From: an uncultured Eubacteriales bacterium
GTDB taxonomy: Bacteria > Bacillota > Clostridia > Christensenellales > Aristaeellaceae
Assembly (NCBI GenBank): GCA_900553265.1
Contig: USDD01000051.1
Location: forward strand, 1-19,795
DNA length: 19,795 bases
Direction of reading: 5' to 3'
The notes under the pieces: model-generated
Told to the model about the DNA's origin: nothing
Seen by the model: only the letters and a program-made list of their open reading frames with translations
Database searches by the model: none
In this document: piece by piece, positions 13,106 to 19,795 of the stretch
Layout of the letters: each line of letters begins with the position of its first letter
Numbering within the stretch: the first letter of the stretch is position 1
Program-made: the position numbers and the translations under genes

Positions 13106-14980
13106 TTGAGAGAGATACAGGAACCGTCGGTTCTGAAGAAAATGTCCGTTAAGGAGCTCAACGCGCTGGCGCAGGAGCTGCGCGAGGAGATCATCCGCGT
13201 GGTGTCCGAACAAGGCGGCCATCTGGCCTCCAATCTGGGCATTGTGGAGCTGACGCTGGCGCTCTACTACGTGTTCGACGCGCCGGACGACAAGATTCTG
13301 TTCGACGTGGGTCATCAGACCTATGCTCAGAAGCTGCTGACTGGCCGGCTGAAGGAGTTTCAGAAGCTGCGCGCCCGGGACGGCGCGAGCGGCTTTCCCC
13401 AGATGGAGGAAAGTGAATACGATTCCTTCGCGGCGGGCCACGCCTCCACGGCCATTTCCGCCGCGCTGGGCATGGCGCGAACCCGCGACATCATGCACGG
13501 CGACAACGAGGTCGTGGCCGTGGTGGGCGACGGCGCGCTGACCGGCGGCATGTGCTACGAGGCGCTCAACGACGCGGGTCAGAACGGCACGCGCATGATC
13601 GTCGTTCTGAACGACAACGAGATGTCCATCTCGCCCAACGTGGGCGCGATGCATCGCTATCTGACTCAGCTGCGCCAGAGCCGGAGCTACCGCGCCTTCA
13701 AGCGCACCCTTCGCCGCGGGCTGGAGCGCATCCCGGGCATTGGTTCGCCCATTTTTCACTTCATCGAGCGATTCCGCGACGGGCTGCGCGGGCTTCTGCT
13801 GGATGGAAAGTTCTTCAGCGCGCTGGGCTTTGAGTACATCGGGCCCATCGACGGGCACGACCTCAAGCAGCTGATCCGCACGCTGAAGCGCTCGAAGGAC
13901 ATGGAGCGCCCGGCGCTGATTCACGTGGTGACGCAGAAGGGCAAGGGCTATCAGCCGGCAGAATCCCATCCCGATGTGTTCCACGGCGTGGCTCCGTTCT
14001 ATTCCGAACGCGGCGAGGCCAGACAGCCCCGCTCCGGCGCGTCCTGCGGCCAGATCGCCGCGCGGCTGCTGAGCGACATGGCCGACACGGACATCCGCAT
14101 CGCCGTCATTTCCGCGGCCATGCCCGACGGCACGGGAATGTCCGTCTTTCAGAAGGCGCATCCCGACCGCTTCTTCGACGTGGGCATCGCCGAGGAGCAC
14201 GCCGTGACCATGGCGGCGGGCATGGCCGCCGCGGGCATGAAGCCCTATGTGGCCATCTACTCGACCTTCATGGAGCGAGCCTACGATCAGATGCTGATCG
14301 ACGTGTGCCGCAATTCGCTGCCGGTGACGTTCCTGCTGGATCGCGCGGGCTTTGTCGGCGCGGACGGCGCGACGCATCAGGGACTGTTCGACCTGAGCTA
14401 CCTGCGCTCCATGCCCAACATGATCGTGGCCGCGCCGCGGGACGTGCGCGACCTGAAGAAGCTCATTGCACTGAGCGCGGCGGTGAGTGAACCCATGGCC
14501 ATTCGCTATTCCAAGGAATGCGACGACCTCGGCCCGGGCATTCAGAGCCAGCAGGACTTCGGCGTGGGCGAATGGGAGCTGCTCAGCTCCGGCAGCGACG
14601 TGATGATCTTCGCCGTGGGCCGCATGGTTCAGGCGGCGATGCAGGCCTCCATCGAGCTGATGGGCAAGGGCCTGAGCGTCGGCGTGGTGGACGCGCGCTT
14701 CGTCAAGCCCATGGACGAAAAGCTGCTGCTGGAGCAGGCAAGAAAGGTCAAGCTTGCGGTTACTCTTGAGGAAAACGTGGTCACCGGCGGCTTCGGCGAG
14801 GGCGTGCTGCGCCTGCTGGAGGAGAACCATGTTCCTGCCGACGCGCTGGTGCTTGCCGCTCCAGATCGCTTTGTGTCCCACGCGACCATCGCCCAGCAGA
14901 CCGAGGAATGCGGTCTGGATTCCTACGGCGTGACGCGCAGCATTCTCGCGCGCTGGGCGGAGAGGAAGGCCGGAGCATGA
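13106..14980 (+). CDS. dxs: 1-deoxy-D-xylulose-5-phosphate synthase
   Basis: 624-aa thiamine-diphosphate enzyme that makes DXP from pyruvate and glyceraldehyde 3-phosphate, the entry step of the MEP isoprenoid pathway. The ThDP motif begins GDGALTGG (141-148) and extends to LNDNEMSIS. FDVGHQ (66-71), GHASTAIS (111-118) and the catalytic Glu in IAEEHAV (E364) are present. The C-terminal transketolase domain ends normally. The start is the TTG at 13106 with GGGAG (13091-13095) upstream. Homology to the B. subtilis N-terminus (IQ-PS-LK-MS) begins right there, and the first in-frame ATG (13142) would remove it. It overlaps tlyA by ATGA. Confidence 0.96.
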   Translation: MREIQEPSVLKKMSVKELNALAQELREEIIRVVSEQGGHLASNLGIVELTLALYYVFDAPDDKILFDVGHQTYAQKLLTGRLKEFQKLRARDGASGFPQMEESEYDSFAAGHASTAISAALGMARTRDIMHGDNEVVAVVGDGALTGGMCYEALNDAGQNGTRMIVVLNDNEMSISPNVGAMHRYLTQLRQSRSYRAFKRTLRRGLERIPGIGSPIFHFIERFRDGLRGLLLDGKFFSALGFEYIGPIDGHDLKQLIRTLKRSKDMERPALIHVVTQKGKGYQPAESHPDVFHGVAPFYSERGEARQPRSGASCGQIAARLLSDMADTDIRIAVISAAMPDGTGMSVFQKAHPDRFFDVGIAEEHAVTMAAGMAAAGMKPYVAIYSTFMERAYDQMLIDVCRNSLPVTFLLDRAGFVGADGATHQGLFDLSYLRSMPNMIVAAPRDVRDLKKLIALSAAVSEPMAIRYSKECDDLGPGIQSQQDFGVGEWELLSSGSDVMIFAVGRMVQAAMQASIELMGKGLSVGVVDARFVKPMDEKLLLEQARKVKLAVTLEENVVTGGFGEGVLRLLEENHVPADALVLAAPDRFVSHATIAQQTEECGLDSYGVTRSILARWAERKAGA

Positions 14981-15804
14981 AGAAGCGCCGCGCGGACGAA
15001 ACGCTGTTTGAACAGATGAATCTCGAAACCATCGAGCTGGCCCGGGCGCTGATTATGGAGGGCCGCGTCATGGCGGGCGATCGGAAGATTCTGCGCGCCA
15101 GTGAAACGCTCAGGCCTGACGAGCGCCTGCGCGTGCGCGGAGCGCTGGATTCCTATGTCAGCCGCGGCGCGCACAAGCTGCGGCGGGCGCTGGAGGTCTT
15201 TGAAATCGACCTGAAGGATCGCGTCTGCGTGGACGTGGGCGCGTCCACCGGCGGATTCACCGACGTGATGCTCCGCGCGGGCGCGCGGCAGGTCTATTCC
15301 GTGGACGTGGGCTACAATCTTCTGGACTACCGCCTGCGCAGCGACGCGCGCGTCGTCTGCATGGAGCGCACTAACGCGCGCTTTCTGAAGCCGGAGGATT
15401 TCCCGGAGCGGCCCGATTTCGGCGCGACGGACGTGTCCTTTATCTCGCTGAAGGCCGTTCTCCCCGCGGCGCTGTCCGTGCTTCTGCCCGGCGGGCGTTT
15501 CGCGGCGCTGATTAAGCCCCAGTTCGAAGCGCCGAAGGAGGACGTGGGGGAGAAGGGCGTGGTACGCGACCCCGCGGTGCACGCCCGGGTGCTGCGCGAC
15601 ATCACCGAATTCATCCCGACGCTGGGCTGGCGGGTGAACGGGCTGGACTTTTCACCCATCCGCGGCCCGGAGGGCAACATCGAGTTTCTGCTCGACCTCG
15701 TGGAGGAGAACAACGCGGCCGTTCCTGCCCGGGAATGGTCAGTGGACGACGCTCTTTCGAGAGCTTATGACAAATTCATGAAATTGTCTCCGGAGGACTT
15801 GTAA
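14977..15804 (+). CDS. tlyA: TlyA family rRNA 2'-O-methyltransferase
   Basis: 275-aa protein with an N-terminal S4 RNA-binding domain (about 17-60) and an FtsJ-like methyltransferase domain. SRGAHKL (62-68) supplies the first catalytic Lys. DVGASTGGFTDVML (86-99) is the SAM-binding motif, and TDVSFISL and ALIKPQFE supply further catalytic D and K residues. Mycobacterial TlyA 2'-O-methylates 16S and 23S rRNA and was once called a hemolysin; B. subtilis YqxC in the same locus is the relative. The start ATG overlaps the dxs stop; the open frame extends upstream to 14908 but that part is dxs sequence. Confidence 0.92.
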   Translation: MKKRRADETLFEQMNLETIELARALIMEGRVMAGDRKILRASETLRPDERLRVRGALDSYVSRGAHKLRRALEVFEIDLKDRVCVDVGASTGGFTDVMLRAGARQVYSVDVGYNLLDYRLRSDARVVCMERTNARFLKPEDFPERPDFGATDVSFISLKAVLPAALSVLLPGGRFAALIKPQFEAPKEDVGEKGVVRDPAVHARVLRDITEFIPTLGWRVNGLDFSPIRGPEGNIEFLLDLVEENNAAVPAREWSVDDALSRAYDKFMKLSPEDL

Positions 15805-15826
15805 CTTTACTCGGTTTTGGTATAAA
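15799..15826 (+). promoter_or_regulatory. candidate promoter of nadK-argR-recN
   Basis: An AT-rich patch follows the tlyA stop. TTGTAA (15799-15804) and TATAAA (15821-15826) are 16 bp apart, and an alternative -10 TATATA lies a few bases later. It stands out from the GC-rich surroundings and lies about 30 bp before nadK. Which -10 is used cannot be decided by eye. Confidence 0.55.
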
Positions 15827-15854
15827 TTATATATAGCGACGCGAGGTGAGGACG

Positions 15855-16697
15855 ATGGGTTTCCGAAAAGTGGGTGTTTTGTGGAATTCATCCAAACCTG
15901 AGGGGCTGGACACAGCCCGACGGGTGCTGAGCGTCTTAAAAAGCAAGGGCGTTTCCTATTCGGTGGATGAGAATCTCTCGGATACCTTCGGCGAGCGGGA
16001 GCACATGGATCGAATCTCCTTTTCCGACTGCGAGATGCTGATCGTCCTGGGCGGCGACGGCACGATTCTTCGGGCGCTGGACTATGCCATTCCCGGCGAT
16101 CTTCCCATTCTCGGCGTGAACATCGGCCGCCTCGGCTTCCTCTGCGAGGTGGAGCGCGACGACGTGGAGGAGGATCTGTGCCGCGTGCTGGACGGCGGCT
16201 ACGCCGTGGACGAGCGGATGACGATGTGCATCGAGGGCTTCGACGAGCAGCGCTTTTTCGCGCTCAATGAGGTGGTCATCGACCGCTCCACGCCGGAGGT
16301 GCGAATTCTCTCGCTGGAATACGCCGCAAACGGCACGACCGTCAACCACATTTCGGGAGACGGTCTGATTGTCGCCACCGCAACCGGCTCCACGGCCTAT
16401 TCGCTCTCCGCGGGCGGGCCGATTCTCGCGCCGGGTCTGGATTGCTTTGTATTAACCCCCATATGTCCGCACATGCTGAATGTGCGGCCGGTCGTCCTGT
16501 CGGCGTCGGATCGGATCACCGTGCGCCTGACCGACGATCGAAACGGTGCGCGCGCCGTGCTGGACAGCCGAAAGCTTGTTCCCATTCAGGGAGAAATTGT
16601 GATTCGGCGCTCCGAGCGCAATGCGCGCTTTATCCGTCTGCACAATCGAAATTACTTCGATCTGCTGCGCGGAAAGCTCTCGGAATGGACTCATTGA
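15855..16697 (+). CDS. nadK: NAD kinase
   Basis: 280-aa ATP-NAD kinase producing NADP, the cofactor also needed by the MEP pathway reductase. The GGDGT motif (66-70) with preceding MLIVL, the NE pair in ALNEVVIDRS (136-145) and GDGLIVATATGSTAYSLSAGGPI (168-190) are the family hallmarks. ATG at 15855 was chosen with GAGG (15843-15846) at 8 bp; a GTG at 15846 lies inside this ribosome site. tlyA-nadK-argR-recN is a usual clostridial arrangement. Confidence 0.96.
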   Translation: MGFRKVGVLWNSSKPEGLDTARRVLSVLKSKGVSYSVDENLSDTFGEREHMDRISFSDCEMLIVLGGDGTILRALDYAIPGDLPILGVNIGRLGFLCEVERDDVEEDLCRVLDGGYAVDERMTMCIEGFDEQRFFALNEVVIDRSTPEVRILSLEYAANGTTVNHISGDGLIVATATGSTAYSLSAGGPILAPGLDCFVLTPICPHMLNVRPVVLSASDRITVRLTDDRNGARAVLDSRKLVPIQGEIVIRRSERNARFIRLHNRNYFDLLRGKLSEWTH

Positions 16698-16731
16698 AAA
16701 TGAAATGCTGCGGCGGGAGGCAATCAGATAG

Positions 16732-17187
16732 ATGAAGAGCACGAGACACAGTTTGATTCTGGAAATAATCGAACAGAAGGATATAGAGACGCAGGAGGAA
16801 CTGGCGGAGGAGCTCAAGCGGCGCGGCGTGAAGGTCACGCAGGCGACGGTCTCCCGGGACATCAAGGAGCTTCGGCTGCTGAAGGTGCTGTCCGATCACG
16901 GCGGCTATAAGTACGCCACTGTGGAGCGCGCGGAAAAGGGCATGAGCGAGCGCTTTATCCGCATTCTGTCCGAATCGGTCATCAGTCTGGACAATGTGGG
17001 CAACCTGATCGTCATCAAGACCCTCTCGGCCAGCGCTAACGCCGCGGCAGAGGCCATCGACTCCATGAAATGGAGCGAGGTGCTGGGGAGCATCGCCGGC
17101 GACAACACCATTCTGGTCATCGCGCGTTCGGAGGAAGCCGTCGAATCGCTGATGGCGAGATTCAATACGCTGATAAAGAGAAGCTGA
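16732..17187 (+). CDS. argR: arginine repressor ArgR/AhrC
   Basis: 151-aa arginine-responsive regulator that as a hexamer represses arginine biosynthesis genes. An N-terminal winged HTH includes TQATVSRDIKELRLLKV (36-52). The C-terminal oligomerisation and arginine-binding domain includes ASANAAAEAID (100-110) and SIAGDNTILVIAR (120-132). GGGAGG (16715-16720) precedes the ATG by 11 bp. No arginine gene lies in the window, so targets are elsewhere; the gene's place next to recN is conserved in Bacillota. Confidence 0.96.
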   Translation: MKSTRHSLILEIIEQKDIETQEELAEELKRRGVKVTQATVSRDIKELRLLKVLSDHGGYKYATVERAEKGMSERFIRILSESVISLDNVGNLIVIKTLSASANAAAEAIDSMKWSEVLGSIAGDNTILVIARSEEAVESLMARFNTLIKRS

Positions 17188-17191
17188 CGCT

Positions 17192-18901
17192 ATGCTGCTG
17201 GAGCTAAATATTACGAATATCGCACTGATTGAATCGCTGCGCATTGAATTTGCGCAGGGATTCAATGTGCTTACCGGCGAAACCGGCTCGGGCAAATCCA
17301 TCGTCGTGGACTGCATGAACCTCGTGCTGGGCGGACGCGCGGATCGAGATTTCGTGCGCACAGGCGCGGAGAAGGGCCGGGTCGAGGCTCTGTTCGACGC
17401 GGCAAACTGCCCCCGGGCGCTGGAGGCGGCGCGCGAGCTGGGCGCGGACTGCGAGGACGGCCTGCTGGCCGTCTCCCGCGAGCTGAGCCGCAGCGGCCGC
17501 AACGTCTGCCGCGTATCGGGCGCAATCGTCCCGCTGAGCGCGCTGAAAAGCCTGACCGCGCTTCTGATGGACATCCATGGCCAGCACGAACACCAGTCGC
17601 TGCTCAATCCCGCGCGGCACATGGATTTTCTGGATTCCTTCGGCGACAGCGCGCATGCCGAGCTGCGCGCGCGCGTTCACACTCTGCATGCCGAGCGCTC
17701 AGCCATCGCCGCAAAGCTCAGAAAGCTCATGGCGGACAACGCCGAGCGGGAGCGGCTTTCGGACATGCTGACCTTTCAGGTGGGTGAAATCACGTCCGCG
17801 AAGCTCAAGCCCGGCGAGGAGGAGAAGCTGACGGCGAAGCTGCGCGTGCTGGAAAATGCGGAAAAGATACAGGACAGCGTCGAGCGCGCCTACGTCTCCA
17901 CCTATCGCGGCGACGGACGCGGCGCGAGCGCTCAGGCGCTGCTGCTGGACGCGGCGGAGGCGATGAGTTCCATCGCGGCCATCGATTCGAAATACGCCGA
18001 TCTGGCCAGCCGGCTGCGCGAGCTGTTCGAGGCGGCGCAGGACGTGGGCTATGAGCTGCAGGACCTCGCGGATTCCGTGCGGTTTGACCCGGCGCTGATG
18101 GAGAAGATCGCCGCGCGGCTGGATCTCATCGACCGATTGGAGCGCAAGTACGGCCCGAATCTCGAGGACGTGATTCGCTTTGGCGAGGAAGCGTCCAGGC
18201 GCCTGCAGGCCATCCAATCCGGCGACGAGAATATTCAGGCGCTGAAAAAGGCCCTCAAGCAGGCCGACGGCGCGCTGAAGGACGAGTGCGCGGCGCTGAC
18301 CGCTTCCCGAGAAGCGCTGGCACGGCGGCTGGCCGAGGCCATTATGGAGCAGCTGCGCGATCTGGGCATGGGCAAGACGCGCTTTCAGATTCGCATCACG
18401 CCGGAGGCAAAGCCCACGGCGGCGGGCATGGATGAGGTGGAATTTCTCATTTCGCCCAATCCCGGCGAGCCGCTTCGCCCCATGGCCTCCATCGCGTCGG
18501 GCGGCGAGCTTTCACGCATCATGCTGGCGCTGAAAGCCATCTCGATGGACGCGGACGGCGTGGGTTCCATGGTGTTCGACGAAATCGACACGGGCGTTTC
18601 CGGGCGCATGGCACAGGTGGTGGGCGAGAAGATGTGCAAAATCGCCCAGAATCATCAGGTGCTCTGCGTGACGCATCTGCCGCAGATCGCCGCGCTGGGC
18701 GACGCGCATTTCCGCGTGGAGAAGCAGTCCGACGGCGAACGCACCGAGACGCGCGTACTTCGGCTGGATGAAGAAGGCCGCGTCCGTGAGCTTTCGCGGC
18801 TCGTGGGCGGCGCGGAGGACAGCGAGAGCAGCCTCAGCCACGCCGCCCACATGCTGGACAACGCGGCGAAGACAAAGGCCGCGCTGCGCGAAATGAACTG
18901 A
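17192..18901 (+). CDS. recN: DNA repair protein RecN
   Basis: 569-aa SMC-like ATPase that acts early in recombinational repair of double-strand breaks. Walker A is GETGSGKS (29-36), followed by the conserved IVVDCMNLVLGGRAD. DIHGQHEHQSLL (around 128-139) is typical of RecN. A coiled-coil middle leads to the ABC signature SGGELSR (436-442), Walker B MVFDEIDTGVSG (460-471) and the final CVTHLPQIAALGDAHF. The start ATG lies 4 bp after argR, so it is coupled to it. It ends at a strong terminator; spoIVB, the usual next gene, is not there. Confidence 0.97.
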   Translation: MLLELNITNIALIESLRIEFAQGFNVLTGETGSGKSIVVDCMNLVLGGRADRDFVRTGAEKGRVEALFDAANCPRALEAARELGADCEDGLLAVSRELSRSGRNVCRVSGAIVPLSALKSLTALLMDIHGQHEHQSLLNPARHMDFLDSFGDSAHAELRARVHTLHAERSAIAAKLRKLMADNAERERLSDMLTFQVGEITSAKLKPGEEEKLTAKLRVLENAEKIQDSVERAYVSTYRGDGRGASAQALLLDAAEAMSSIAAIDSKYADLASRLRELFEAAQDVGYELQDLADSVRFDPALMEKIAARLDLIDRLERKYGPNLEDVIRFGEEASRRLQAIQSGDENIQALKKALKQADGALKDECAALTASREALARRLAEAIMEQLRDLGMGKTRFQIRITPEAKPTAAGMDEVEFLISPNPGEPLRPMASIASGGELSRIMLALKAISMDADGVGSMVFDEIDTGVSGRMAQVVGEKMCKIAQNHQVLCVTHLPQIAALGDAHFRVEKQSDGERTETRVLRLDEEGRVRELSRLVGGAEDSESSLSHAAHMLDNAAKTKAALREMN

Positions 18902-18914
18902 TACCGGCAAAGAG

Positions 18915-18960
18915 ACGGCGGCGCCGCATCCGAGAAGCTCGGAAACGGCGCCGCCGTTTT
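18915..18960 (+). terminator. intrinsic terminator after recN
   Basis: A perfect 12-bp GC-rich stem (18915-18926 with 18946-18957) encloses an inner 5-bp hairpin (CCGAG-AAG-CTCGG, 18930-18942) and ends in TTTT. It begins 13 bp after the recN stop. The convergent udk gene ends 2 bp beyond it, so the same hairpin may stop minus-strand transcripts, with a weaker T-rich tract (CTCTTTG) on that side. Confidence 0.9.
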
Positions 18961-18961
18961 G

Positions 18962-19582
18962 TCATTGCTCAGCGCTCTGGATCATGCCCGAGTTGATGTA
19001 ATGGGCGAGAATATCCACGATGCGCGCGTTTTTACCGCCGCGTGCGACGATCAGATCGGCATGCTCGACGTAATTGCGTATGTATTTTTCATACATGGGC
19101 TTGACGCTCTCCAAATACTGGCGATAAATGCTCTCCACGCTGCGGCCGCGGTCGCGGATGTCGCGCTTGACGCGCCGAAGCAGGCACACGTCCGGGTCTA
19201 CCTGAATGAAAATCTTGAAGTCCAGAAGATCGCGGACGGCTTCGTCGTAAAAGACGTGAATGCCCTCCAGCAGAACCACGTCGGCGGGTTCGATCCGCTC
19301 GGTGGAATCGCAGCGGCGATGCTGCGAATAGTCGTAATTCTTAGTCGTAATCGGCCGACCGGCGCGCAGCTCGTGCAGATCTGCCAGAAGCGCCTCGTAT
19401 TCAAAAGCCGAGGGTTCGTCATAATTGATGCGCTCGCGCTCCTCGAAGCTCATGTCCGGATGATCCTTGTAGTAGGAATCCTGTTTGAGATAGACGCAGC
19501 GCTGATTGAGCTTGTTGGCCAGCTCCTTCGCGAGCGTGGATTTTCCGCTGCCGCTCGCGCCGCAAATGCCTATCATCAGCAT
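18962..19582 (-). CDS. udk: uridine kinase
   Basis: 206-aa P-loop kinase phosphorylating uridine (and usually cytidine) in pyrimidine salvage. Walker A GASGSGKS (8-15), QDSYYKD (34-40), INYDEPSAFE (52-61), KNYDYSQH (81-88) and VLLEGIHVF (103-111) match the family throughout, and the length is standard. The ATG at 19580-19582 has GGGAGG (plus 19593-19598) at about 10 bp; an ATG two codons later is less well spaced. It is transcribed towards recN and has its own promoter. Confidence 0.95.
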   Translation of the reverse strand: MLMIGICGASGSGKSTLAKELANKLNQRCVYLKQDSYYKDHPDMSFEERERINYDEPSAFEYEALLADLHELRAGRPITTKNYDYSQHRRCDSTERIEPADVVLLEGIHVFYDEAVRDLLDFKIFIQVDPDVCLLRRVKRDIRDRGRSVESIYRQYLESVKPMYEKYIRNYVEHADLIVARGGKNARIVDILAHYINSGMIQSAEQ

Positions 19583-19624
19583 GGTCGACCGCCTCCCGTT
19601 TGTATTTCGCCTTGGTTTGACTTT

Positions 19625-19653
19625 ATCTTAGCATAACGGCGGCGGGAATACAA
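19625..19653 (-). promoter_or_regulatory. candidate promoter of udk
   Basis: On the minus strand TTGTAT (plus 19648-19653) and TAAGAT (plus 19625-19630) are 17 bp apart, and the -10 is preceded by TG one base upstream (extended -10). It lies in the short gap between the Spo0A-like fragment and udk, about 40 bp before the udk start. Confidence 0.55.
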
Positions 19654-19676
19654 TACGGAATCGTCTAAAAATCTCG

Positions 19677-19795
19677 CTACATGTTCAGTTGCTTCAGCAC
19701 GTAGAGAATGCAGTCCTTGTTGGTGGGCGCGCGCTGGAGTCGGCGGGTGAGCGACTGATCGGAATTCGCCGTGGCGATGGCAGTGCGAATGGCGC
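19677..19795 (-). CDS. 3' end of a Spo0A C-terminal-domain-like gene (partial)
   Basis: An open frame enters from the right edge and ends with TAG (plus 19677-19679); 38 complete codons are visible. The residues AIRTAIATA and RAPTNKDCILYVLKQL resemble the end of Spo0A (AIRHAIEVA and KPTNSEFIAMVADKL in B. subtilis). They correspond to the last helices of the Spo0A_C DNA-binding domain. The gene's place, just beyond recN, is also where spo0A lies in Bacillota, though here it is on the opposite strand. I cannot see the receiver domain or most of the HTH, so whether this is Spo0A itself or a shorter Spo0A_C protein is open. Confidence 0.6.
   Translation of the reverse strand, partial: AIRTAIATANSDQSLTRRLQRAPTNKDCILYVLKQLNM

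Noticed and set aside
13142..13144. ATG at 13142 as the dxs start
   Set aside because: It would remove twelve N-terminal residues that match other Dxs proteins; the TTG at 13106 has a proper ribosome site.
12092..14881. A 929-codon open frame on the minus strand opposite ispA and dxs
   Set aside because: It is antisense to two genes with full family motifs, its translation is rich in His, Ala, Gln and Val as expected for the reverse of GC-rich codons, and it has no recognisable domain.

Overview
The window reads as chromosome of a high-GC, endospore-forming member of the Bacillota, most likely a clostridial lineage. The evidence is a complete spoIIIA operon, a fragment that looks like the Spo0A C-terminus, ArgR, a paired Asp23/AmaP locus, and the gene order nusB-xseA-xseB-ispA-dxs-tlyA-nadK-argR-recN, a conserved firmicute neighbourhood. 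Coding is dense, with many 4 to 20 bp overlaps. I see no tRNA, rRNA, CRISPR array or insertion sequence.

Layout. (1) 90-1607: a well-formed sigma-A promoter, an M18 metallo-aminopeptidase, and a terminator shared with the convergent unit. (2) 4272-1616, minus strand: glgB (glycogen branching enzyme, eukaryotic-type GH13_8 signatures) followed 11 bp later by a GNAT acetyltransferase. (3) 4310-8676: the eight-gene spoIIIAA-AH operon, divergent from glgB, encoding the mother-cell half of the SpoIIIA-SpoIIQ channel. (4) 8677-10148: promoter, then an Asp23/Gls24 protein and its membrane anchor AmaP, both with acidic low-complexity tails. (5) 10216-15804: nusB, then after a hairpin xseA-xseB-ispA-dxs-tlyA, tightly overlapped. 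(6) 15799-18960: AT-rich promoter, nadK-argR-recN, and a strong terminator. (7) Minus strand at the right edge: udk, and upstream of it the 3' end of a Spo0A_C-like gene cut by the window edge.

The most unusual part is the spoIIIA operon. All eight genes are present in order, but three are reduced or displaced. SpoIIIAF is only 58 aa (two membrane helices, no soluble ring-building domain). SpoIIIAG is 115 aa and lacks the insertion that makes the beta-triangle in Bacillus subtilis. SpoIIIAE has a convincing signal peptide encoded upstream of its first ATG/GTG/TTG, overlapping spoIIIAD. A gap of about 230 bp between spoIIIAB and spoIIIAC carries an exact 21-bp direct repeat of the spoIIIAB 3' end and a possible 42-aa frame. 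Together these suggest a streamlined channel built on fewer and smaller ring proteins.

The housekeeping genes link transcription antitermination (NusB), DNA repair (exonuclease VII, RecN), isoprenoid synthesis (Dxs, IspA), NADP supply (NadK), rRNA methylation (TlyA) and arginine control (ArgR). Compared with B. subtilis, accBC (between spoIIIAH and the asp23-like gene), folD (between nusB and xseA) and spoIVB (after recN) are absent from their usual places.
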